In this document: positions 1 through 5,132 of the stretch, piece after piece | Layout: the number at the start of each line of letters is the position of its first letter | How positions within the stretch are numbered: the first letter of the stretch is position 1 | Source of the DNA: an uncultured archaeon | Lineage (GTDB): Archaea > Thermoproteota > CALKCG01 > B24 | DNA length: 5,235 nt | Reading direction: 5' to 3' | NCBI GenBank assembly: GCA_938082915.1 | Contig: CALKCG010000131.1 | Location: 1-5,235, forward strand | Notes under the pieces: model-generated | What the model saw: only the letters and a program-made list of their open reading frames with translations | Database searches by the model: none | Told to the model about the DNA's origin: nothing | Position numbers and translations under genes: made by a program

Positions 1-369
1 AACCTACAGTGTAGAGTTGAAGCATTGGAGAAAGCCGTTAAAGTTAGTAGTGTGACAGTTAAAGTTGAAGTTCCGAAAGTTATTCTGGAAAAGAAAACTC
101 TTGATATTAGAATTGGTGAAGATGAGCTCCTAGGTAGAGTAATACTGCTTGTAAAAGAGGGCTTCTTTAATGAAGAGAGGACGGCAAATGAAGTAGCGGA
201 TGAATTGATACGAAGATGCTGGCATCCGAAGGATTTAAAACACATTAGACCAAGCTTAGAACAGCTTGTCGTTCTCGGAGTTCTAGAGAGATCTAAGATG
301 AAGAGGAAGAGGGGTAGAGGTTTTAAATGGGTTTACAGTAAGAGTAAAGCCCTTAACCTAGCTGAGTAG
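1..369 (+). CDS. Small winged-helix-like protein, 5' end outside the window
   Basis: I do not recognise a named family. The frame is open to the left edge, where it reads NLQCRVEALEKAVK, a heptad-like stretch that could end a coiled coil. A TTG at 25 could start a 114-residue protein but has no Shine-Dalgarno or TATA sequence before it, so the gene probably begins upstream. Counting from that TTG, residues about 15-30 look like beta strands. Residues 36-105 fit a winged helix: helix 38-48 (RVILLVKEGFF), helix 53-63 (TANEVADELIRR), helix 70-84 (DLKHIRPSLEQLVVLG) and a basic wing 86-105 (VLERSKMKRKRGRGFKWVY). Small archaeal proteins with a coiled coil before such a domain exist, and DNA binding is a reasonable inference, but no target is visible. 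The stop is TAG at 367-369. I am fairly sure it is a real gene, unsure of its start, and cannot assign a function. Confidence 0.72.
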   Translation, partial: NLQCRVEALEKAVKVSSVTVKVEVPKVILEKKTLDIRIGEDELLGRVILLVKEGFFNEERTANEVADELIRRCWHPKDLKHIRPSLEQLVVLGVLERSKMKRKRGRGFKWVYSKSKALNLAE

Positions 370-402
370 ACCTCCGTCTGTTTCCAATCAACGACATCTA
401 AA

Positions 403-422
403 CGTCGCACATTTTATCGACG
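403..422. repeat. Short inverted repeat upstream of the isomerase promoter
   Basis: CGTCG at 403-407 is the exact reverse complement of CGACG at 418-422, with a 10-base spacer. A second CGAC at 392-395 could pair instead with GTCG at 404-407. It lies after the winged-helix gene and about 37 bases before the TATA box. It has no following T-run typical of a terminator. A five-base stem can arise by chance, so a role as operator or 3' hairpin is only a possibility. Confidence 0.22.
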
Positions 423-458
423 ATGAAGGCTTGCATTCTCGGCTTAGGTAAAGAATAG

Positions 459-470
459 TTATATTTATAA
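459..470 (+). promoter_or_regulatory. TATA box for the isomerase gene
   Basis: The sequence TTATATTTATAA stands here, preceded by the purine-rich TAAAGAA (449-455), which could serve as a BRE (TFB recognition element). Archaeal transcription usually starts about 25-27 bases after the centre of the box, so the transcript would begin near 491. That places the ATG at 470 outside the mRNA and makes the ATG at 503 the first usable start. Confidence 0.72.
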
Positions 471-502
471 TGGGGGAAACGTCAATTAAATTTTTCTGGA
501 CT

Positions 503-1501
503 ATGGCGTTTGAACTCCCACCAGAAGTAGTAGATATTATAAACGGTATAAGCTCTATGCAGATAAGAGGGGCGTCGAAAATAGCGGAAGCCGGTATTAA
601 AGCGTTAAATATTGTAGCTGAGAATAGTAAAGCTGAAAGCCCTGAAGAGGTGTTTGAAGAACTAGACTACGTAGCTCAAAAGCTTTTAGCTACACGACCT
701 ACCGCCGTTTCGCTTCCAAACGCTGTGAGGTACGTCATGTTTGAAGCCTACAAGGCTAAAGAAAGCGGATTAAAAACGGAGGAAGTTAAAGCTAGAGCCA
801 TAAACGCATGTAGAGAGTTTCTCAGAAGAATAAGAGAGGCATCCGTAAAGATAGGTGAGATAGGAGCTAGGAGGATAAACGATGGTGATACTATAATGAC
901 GCATTGTCACAGCACTGCTGCTTTAAACGTCATAAAGACGGCTCATAGAATGGGGAAGGACATAAAAGTAATAGTTACTGAGACCAGACCACTATATCAA
1001 GGACTAATAACGGCGGAAGAGCTTGAGAAAAACGGAATACCGTTTACAGTAATAGTAGATAGTGCTGCTAGATTTCTCATGAAAAAAGTGGATAAAGTGA
1101 TCGTGGGTGCTGACGCGGTAGCAGCTAATGGAGCCGTCGTAAATAAGATAGGTACGTCTATCATAGCTTTAGCCGCGTATGAATCTAGGGCCTTAGTGTT
1201 TGTCGCAGCTGAAACTTACAAGTTCAGCCCGGAAACCCTTGCAGGAGAACTTGTTAAAATCGAAGAGAGAGATCCAGAGGAAGTAATACCAGCAAACGTG
1301 TTTAAACGTTGGAAGCATGGTTCTGTGAAAAACCCCGCTTTCGATGTAACCCCTCCAGAATACGTGGACCTTATAATAACTGAAAGAGGAATAATACCTC
1401 CTCAAGCGGCTTTCATGATAATTAGAGAGGAGCTTAAAGACATGCCTTACGAGTTCCAGATGAAGTATAGCACATACTGGGAGAGAAGTCTTGAAGTTTA
1501 A
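503..1501 (+). CDS. Ribose-1,5-bisphosphate isomerase (eIF2B alpha/beta/delta-like family)
   Basis: It converts ribose 1,5-bisphosphate to ribulose 1,5-bisphosphate in the cytoplasm, linking AMP phosphorylase to type III Rubisco in archaeal AMP degradation. Residues below are counted from the ATG at 503 (332 residues, close to the roughly 320 of characterised archaeal enzymes). The N-terminal helical part carries MQIRGA (19-24) and TRPTAVSLPNAV (64-75). The Rossmann-like part has THCHSTAAL (133-141) with the candidate catalytic Cys135, ETRPLYQG (160-167), VGADAV with candidate Asp204, then NKIGT (214-218), AAETYKF (236-242) and NPAFDVTPPEYV (278-289). The Cys/Asp pair has the same spacing as Cys133/Asp202 that I recall for the Thermococcus kodakarensis enzyme. 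The frame extends up to an ATG at 470, but a TATA box at 459-470 makes that start very unlikely. No Shine-Dalgarno sequence precedes 503, so the mRNA probably has a very short leader. Alternatives are a translation factor aIF2B-like protein or methylthioribose-1-phosphate isomerase; the CHS motif and overall match favour the ribose enzyme. Confidence 0.9.
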   Translation: MAFELPPEVVDIINGISSMQIRGASKIAEAGIKALNIVAENSKAESPEEVFEELDYVAQKLLATRPTAVSLPNAVRYVMFEAYKAKESGLKTEEVKARAINACREFLRRIREASVKIGEIGARRINDGDTIMTHCHSTAALNVIKTAHRMGKDIKVIVTETRPLYQGLITAEELEKNGIPFTVIVDSAARFLMKKVDKVIVGADAVAANGAVVNKIGTSIIALAAYESRALVFVAAETYKFSPETLAGELVKIEERDPEEVIPANVFKRWKHGSVKNPAFDVTPPEYVDLIITERGIIPPQAAFMIIREELKDMPYEFQMKYSTYWERSLEV

Positions 1502-1509
1502 AGGCGACT

Positions 1510-2094
1510 TTATTTAATCCATAGACCTCTATGTACGAGCATTTTTGCATCTACCTCCGCTTTCTCGATTAAGAAGTCTACAAACTCTTTGAAAAGCCCT
1601 CTTCCACGGTATTCTGAAGACCACTCTTTAACTGCTTTAGCATATAAGTTCCTCTCAACAATTCTAATCTCAGCGAGTTGAATAAGACTGTTGCGAGTTC
1701 CAACATCGATAGAATCGTTGTCGTATACCAAACCTGGGCAGACCTTAATAGCGTTTTTATTAACCTCTATACCGGTAATCCTGCCGTTTGACGTTACGTA
1801 TATGAAGGGATAGAAGCGGCACGTTAAAGGTTTAAACTGATGCACAGTGCAAATCTTACTTCTATTGAAGACGCAAAAACCGTCAGTGAACCTTCTTAAC
1901 CCTAAGTATCCCTCATCCTCCCAGAGTAGAACTTTTGGAAATGTACTCTTATAACTACTAGACTTATAAAGCACTAGAAAATCTCGAGCGTCATAGCACC
2001 CATAGTTTACTATACGCCATACGTCTAAGTGTGTGACTGGAACCCAGTATTGGCTACAACAAACACCGCATAGTGTACATTTAAACTTAACCAT
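1510..2094 (-). CDS. YkgJ-type CxxCxxCC cysteine-cluster protein
   Basis: This 194-residue protein belongs to the YkgJ family (UPF0153), thought to bind zinc or iron through conserved cysteines; its biochemical role is not known. The N-terminus carries the signature CTLCGVCC (Cys6, Cys9, Cys12, Cys13). A second group of cysteines follows in family-typical settings: DGFCVF (Cys74), SKICTVHQFKP (Cys82, His85), LTCRFYPF (Cys92) and VCPG (Cys119), so eight cysteines and a histidine could hold an Fe-S cluster or metal. The C-terminal 60 residues are charged and probably helical (VERNLYAKAVKEW). There is no signal peptide or membrane segment, so it is likely cytoplasmic. The ATG at 2092-2094 lies about 38 bases after a TATA-like element on the same strand and has no Shine-Dalgarno sequence. 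It is transcribed towards the isomerase gene, with 8 bases between the two stop codons, and divergently from flpA. No enzymatic partner in the window explains it. Confidence 0.88.
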   Translation of the reverse strand: MVKFKCTLCGVCCSQYWVPVTHLDVWRIVNYGCYDARDFLVLYKSSSYKSTFPKVLLWEDEGYLGLRRFTDGFCVFNRSKICTVHQFKPLTCRFYPFIYVTSNGRITGIEVNKNAIKVCPGLVYDNDSIDVGTRNSLIQLAEIRIVERNLYAKAVKEWSSEYRGRGLFKEFVDFLIEKAEVDAKMLVHRGLWIK

Positions 2095-2127
2095 GTAGTT
2101 CGGCTGATACTTCTAGAAAAATCTTTG

Positions 2128-2138
2128 GTATAAAGTTT
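2128..2138 (-). promoter_or_regulatory. TATA box for the cysteine-cluster gene
   Basis: Read on the minus strand the sequence is AAACTTTATAC, with TTTATA centred near 2132, 38 bases from the ATG of the minus-strand gene. This matches the distance seen at the isomerase and proS promoters. It lies within an odd palindrome (ATAAA-G-TTTAT, 2130-2140), so a TATA-like string is also present on the plus strand. Confidence 0.55.
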
Positions 2139-2141
2139 ATC

Positions 2142-2193
2142 CGTTAAACCCCGCTTACAATACCGATAAATGAAAATTATAAAGGGGTTAACG
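2142..2193. repeat. Inverted repeat between the divergent genes
   Basis: CGTTAAACCCC (2142-2152) can pair with GGGGTTAACG (2184-2193) over ten base pairs with one bulged A; the spacer is 31 bases. It lies between the TATA box of the minus-strand cysteine-cluster gene and the likely flpA promoter, next to the first. It could be an operator for a dimeric regulator or a chance arrangement; the sequence does not decide. Confidence 0.4.
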
Positions 2194-2212
2194 TTCAAAG
2201 GCAAACGGTAAA

Positions 2213-2222
2213 GTTTAGTTAT
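2213..2222 (+). promoter_or_regulatory. Weak candidate TATA box for flpA
   Basis: GTTTAGTTAT lies about 35 bases before the GTG start of flpA, close to the 38-base spacing at the other promoters, with the A-rich GGTAAA before it as a possible BRE. It is a poor match to a TATA box. A better-looking string, AATTATAAA at 2175-2183, lies some 72 bases from the start and would give a leader of roughly 45 bases. Either could be used. Confidence 0.3.
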
Positions 2223-2251
2223 GAGTTCTTACTAAATCTTAAGAGATAACT

Positions 2252-2938
2252 GTGGTTAAAGTTGAAAGTTTTAAAGGTTTCAGCGGAGTGTATCAAATAA
2301 TTCTCGAGGGAGAACGTAAATTAGCCACTATAAACTTGGTTCCAACAGTTCAAGTATATGGTGAGAGGCTTGTTAAAATCGAAGGAGTAGAATACAGGCT
2401 TTGGGATCCGTATAGGAGCAAACTTGGAGCGGCTTTACTTAAAGGTCTTAAACATCTACCCATTTCGGAGGGTGTTAAAGTCCTTTATCTTGGGGCCGGC
2501 TCAGGAACCACTGTGAGTCACGTTAGCGATATAGTTGGGAAAAGTGGGATAGTCTATAGTGTTGAGTTTGGTCCGAGAGTTATGCGGGAGTTTATAAAAA
2601 GAGTTTCCTCATCTAGAGGAAACGTTATGCCCATACTTGCCGACGCTAGGCTTCCAGAGTGCTACCTGCCATACGTCGATGAAGTCGACGTGATATATTG
2701 CGACATTGCTCAGCCTGATCAAGCGAGAATATTGTCAGATAATGCGGACTTCTACCTTAAGAAGGGTGGAAGTGCAATGTTAGCAGTAAAGGCGAGGAGT
2801 ATAGACGTATCGAGGAAGCCTGTGGAAATATTTAGAGAAGAAGCTAAGGTTTTACAGAGTAGAGGATTTAAAATCGAAGCTATAATAAGGCTTGAGCCCT
2901 TTGATAAAGACCATGTTATGATTCTTTCAACAAGGTGA
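2252..2938 (+). CDS. flpA: Fibrillarin-like rRNA/tRNA 2'-O-methyltransferase
   Basis: FlpA is the catalytic subunit of the archaeal C/D RNP. With Nop5, L7Ae and a C/D guide RNA it moves a methyl group from S-adenosylmethionine to the ribose 2'-OH of rRNA or tRNA. The 228-residue length is normal. The N-terminal beta domain has PGVY-like SGVYQI (11-16), NLVPTVQVYGER (28-39) and YRLWDPYRSKLGAA (48-61). The methyltransferase fold follows: motif I LYLGAGSGTTVSHVSD (78-93), SVEF (103-106) with the acidic residue expected to hold the SAM ribose, and LADAR (129-133). The candidate catalytic residues are Lys57, Asp151 (YCDIAQP), Lys180 (AVKARSID) and His221 (KDHVMI), matching the family K-D-K-H set. 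The start is a GTG; the N-terminus MVKVESFKGFSGVYQI aligns with known archaeal fibrillarins, so no extension is needed. Downstream rnhB follows without a gap. The usual neighbour nop5 is not upstream here; a divergent unrelated gene is. Confidence 0.96.
   Translation: MVKVESFKGFSGVYQIILEGERKLATINLVPTVQVYGERLVKIEGVEYRLWDPYRSKLGAALLKGLKHLPISEGVKVLYLGAGSGTTVSHVSDIVGKSGIVYSVEFGPRVMREFIKRVSSSRGNVMPILADARLPECYLPYVDEVDVIYCDIAQPDQARILSDNADFYLKKGGSAMLAVKARSIDVSRKPVEIFREEAKVLQSRGFKIEAIIRLEPFDKDHVMILSTR
2933..2938 (+). promoter_or_regulatory. Shine-Dalgarno sequence of rnhB overlapping the flpA stop
   Basis: AGGTGA is a six-base match to the archaeal anti-Shine-Dalgarno end (complement of UCACCU) and contains the flpA stop TGA (2936-2938). 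Its distance to the TTG at 2947 is 8 bases, which is ideal; to the ATG at 2956 it is 17 bases; and the GTG at 2935 lies inside it. It implies that ribosomes finishing flpA can restart on rnhB. Confidence 0.6.
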
Positions 2939-2946
2939 AAACCTTT

Positions 2947-3591
2947 TTGCATAGTATGATAGCTGGCGTAGATGAAGCTGGTAGGGGTAGTGCCATAGGG
3001 CCAATAGTCATAGCTGGTGTCTTACTAGAGGAAGAGCTTTTGAAGACGGTTAAATTCTATGGTGTTAAAGACTCTAAGAAGCTTTCACCAGAGAGTAGGG
3101 AGAAGCTTTATAGGGTTATAGTCGATTGTGCTGTTAGAATAGCGTTTATAATATTCAATCCGTCTACAATAGACCGATACGTCAAATCTAAGAAGACGTT
3201 GGGCGGCTTAAACGTTTTAGAACTTAAAGGAATCGCCTACGTAATAAGAGAGCTTAGAGCCGCGAAAATATACGTAGACTGTCCAGATGTAAACTTAATG
3301 CGATTCTGCGGAATGCTGAAGTCTGAGATACCTTGGAACGCCGAGGTTGTTGTTTTCCATAAGAAGTATGACGACCACCCAGCTGTAGCATCAGCATCTA
3401 TAGTGGCTAAAGTCTTAAGAGATAGAATAATCCAGACGCTTAGAGATATGTATGGGGATTTCGGAAGCGGCTATCCTTCAGACTTGAAGACTGTAAGTTT
3501 TCTGAGAGAAAACTATAGGAATAGGTCTTTAGAACAGTTTATCAGGAGAAGTTGGAAAATCTCCAGATTAAGCCATACACTAGACGCTTAG
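2947..3591 (+). CDS. rnhB: Ribonuclease HII
   Basis: RNase HII cuts the RNA strand of RNA/DNA hybrids and single ribonucleotides in DNA, using two metal ions. Counted from the TTG at 2947 the protein has 214 residues. The N-terminal motif IAGVDEAGRG (5-14) holds Asp9 and Glu10; VKDSKKL (40-46) follows; Asp111 is in IYVDCPD; and the fourth acid is best taken as Asp142 in KKYDDHPA, just before the conserved ASASIVAKVLRDR (149-161). GSGYPSD (173-179) has Tyr176, the conserved tyrosine that recognises the RNA-DNA junction. There is no PCNA-binding (PIP) motif at the C-terminus, which ends shortly after RRSWKISRL. Three starts are possible: GTG 2935 (overlapping the flpA stop by four bases), TTG 2947 and ATG 2956. 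Family alignments favour 2956, because homologues begin only a few residues before the DEAGRG motif. Shine-Dalgarno spacing favours 2947. I chose 2947 with limited confidence in the exact start; the identity is secure. Confidence 0.94.
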   Translation: MHSMIAGVDEAGRGSAIGPIVIAGVLLEEELLKTVKFYGVKDSKKLSPESREKLYRVIVDCAVRIAFIIFNPSTIDRYVKSKKTLGGLNVLELKGIAYVIRELRAAKIYVDCPDVNLMRFCGMLKSEIPWNAEVVVFHKKYDDHPAVASASIVAKVLRDRIIQTLRDMYGDFGSGYPSDLKTVSFLRENYRNRSLEQFIRRSWKISRLSHTLDA

Positions 3592-3627
3592 GCTGCTTGA
3601 GAAGGATGTTTGATTCCACGTAATAGT

Positions 3628-3639
3628 CTTTATATAATT
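3628..3639 (+). promoter_or_regulatory. TATA box for proS
   Basis: CTTTATATAATT is the best TATA-box match in the window, centred near 3634 and 38 bases before the proS ATG. Transcription should start near 3660, giving a leader of about a dozen bases without a real Shine-Dalgarno sequence. It indicates that proS is transcribed separately from flpA-rnhB. Confidence 0.75.
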
Positions 3640-3671
3640 TTATCTCAATCCTAATAGAGAGTTGGAAACCC

Positions 3672-5132
3672 ATGTCTAAAGAAACTTTTAACGTTGATAA
3701 GAATGGCGATTTCTCCAATTGGTTTAATAGGATAATCCGTGAGGCTCAGCTTATAGATGACAGGTACAATGTTAAAGGTTTCATAGTCCATAGGCCGTGG
3801 TCTATGAGTATGCTTAAGCAGATCTACCGCCTATACGAAGACGAACTTGAAGAGCGGGGGCATAAGCCCGTACTCTTCCCCACAGTAATACCGGAGGATA
3901 ACCTTTCAAAAGAAGAAGAGCACGTTGAAGGTTTTAAAGCTGAAGTATTCTGGGTAACACACGGCGGAGACGATAAACTCGAGAAGAAACTTGCATTAAG
4001 ACCTACGTCTGAAACGGCTTTCTACCCGCTTTACTCCTTATGGATAAGAAGTATATCGGATCTACCTTTAAAACTCTACCAAAGTTGCTCAGTTTTCAGG
4101 TACGAGACTAAGTCAACTAAGCCTTTAATTAGAGGGAGGGAGTTTCTCTGGATAGAGGCACACGACGTCTTCGCCACGGAAGAGGAAGCGTACAAACAAG
4201 TTGAAGAAGATATGGAGATTGCTGAAGAAGTCATATATGAGAAGCTGGGGGTACCCTTCGTATTCCTAGAGAGACCGCAATGGGACAAGTTTAAAGGAGC
4301 CGTTAAAACGTTCGCAGCAGACTGTGTTATGCCTGATGGAAAATTACTTCAAATAGCTTCTACGCATTACTTAGGACAGAGGTTTTCTAAAGCATTTGAA
4401 ATAGCATTCCTAGACTCCGGCGGCGCGCGGAAATACGCTTATCAGACGTGTTACGGACCAGGTATATGGCGTATTCTAGCTGCAGTAATATCGATACACG
4501 GCGATAATAACGGTCTCATATTGCCATTTGAAATAGCCCCTATTCAAGTAATTGTAGTTCCAATATTTGTAAGAGAGCATAGAGAGCCTGTTGAAAAATA
4601 TTGCATGGAAATCTATAGGGGTTTAAAGAAGGCCGGCTTTAGAGTAGAAGTAGACTTTTCAGATAAGACTCCTGGTGCAAAATACTACTATTGGGAGATG
4701 ATGGGGGTTCCAATTAGAGCTGAAGTTGGCCTTAGAGAAGTTGAGTCAAAACACGTAACACTATTTAGAAGAGACAATCGTAGTAGGATGACTGTTCAAC
4801 TAGATAGTTTAGTGGAGACTATTAGAAAGCTTGGTTATGAGATTCTTCAAAACATTAAAAGGAAGGCTAAAGAATTTCTTGAATTAAGAGTATTTAAAGC
4901 TAAGACTTTCGATGAAGTTAGAGACTTAGCAGATAAAGGAGGATTTATAATTGCTCCATTCTGTTCGATAGATTTCGACGGGGAAAGCTGTGCCATAAGG
5001 CTTAAGGAGGCATTAGGTTTAGAAGTTAGAGGAACTCCTCTTAAGAACAGAGTTAAACCTTCTGAAGAGGAAAAATGTATAGTATGTGGCAGGAAAGCCG
5101 GAGAATACGTCTACTTAGGTAAATCGTATTAG
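3672..5132 (+). CDS. proS: Prolyl-tRNA synthetase, archaeal/eukaryotic type
   Basis: This class II enzyme attaches proline to tRNA(Pro) in the cytoplasm using ATP. Its 486 residues are normal for the form that lacks the bacterial insertion domain. The catalytic core has NFNRI-like WFNRIIREAQLID (17-29), LFPTVIPEDNL (68-78), the substrate loop RPTSET (110-115), motif 2 around FRYETKSTKPLIRGREFLW (142-160), FAADCVMPDGKLLQIASTHY (214-233) and motif 3 QTCYGPGIWR (258-267) with Arg267, followed by HGDNNGLILP (276-285). The anticodon-binding domain runs from about 290 (APIQVIVVPIF) to 400 and includes DKTPGAKYYYWEMMGVP (331-347). The C-terminal zinc domain has Cys431, Cys440, Cys469 and Cys472, and the chain ends in the family-typical LGKSY with a terminal tyrosine. 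The ATG at 3672 follows the TATA box at the expected distance. There is no sign of truncation. The motif 3 stretch GPGIW differs from the GLS(T/W) common in other members and may mark its lineage. Confidence 0.97.
   Translation: MSKETFNVDKNGDFSNWFNRIIREAQLIDDRYNVKGFIVHRPWSMSMLKQIYRLYEDELEERGHKPVLFPTVIPEDNLSKEEEHVEGFKAEVFWVTHGGDDKLEKKLALRPTSETAFYPLYSLWIRSISDLPLKLYQSCSVFRYETKSTKPLIRGREFLWIEAHDVFATEEEAYKQVEEDMEIAEEVIYEKLGVPFVFLERPQWDKFKGAVKTFAADCVMPDGKLLQIASTHYLGQRFSKAFEIAFLDSGGARKYAYQTCYGPGIWRILAAVISIHGDNNGLILPFEIAPIQVIVVPIFVREHREPVEKYCMEIYRGLKKAGFRVEVDFSDKTPGAKYYYWEMMGVPIRAEVGLREVESKHVTLFRRDNRSRMTVQLDSLVETIRKLGYEILQNIKRKAKEFLELRVFKAKTFDEVRDLADKGGFIIAPFCSIDFDGESCAIRLKEALGLEVRGTPLKNRVKPSEEEKCIVCGRKAGEYVYLGKSY

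Noticed and set aside
417..426. Possible C box (ACGATGA-like) of a C/D guide RNA upstream of the isomerase gene
   Set aside because: It mismatches RUGAUGA, and no CUGA D box follows at a suitable distance before the TATA box.
1193..1405. 70-codon open frame on the minus strand inside the isomerase gene
   Set aside because: It is fully antisense to a strongly conserved coding region, has no promoter or ribosome site, and its residue make-up (many aromatic residues and cysteines) looks like a shadow.
2095..2251. C/D guide RNA or other small RNA in the flpA upstream region
   Set aside because: A CTGA is present at 2104-2107, but no C box precedes it in the right order, and no paired C'/D' boxes are visible on either strand.
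2752..2952. 66-codon minus-strand open frame across the flpA/rnhB junction
   Set aside because: It overlaps the conserved C-terminus of flpA and the rnhB start and has no independent signals.
4076..4288. 70-codon minus-strand open frame inside proS
   Set aside because: It is a serine-rich antisense shadow of motif 2 of proS.
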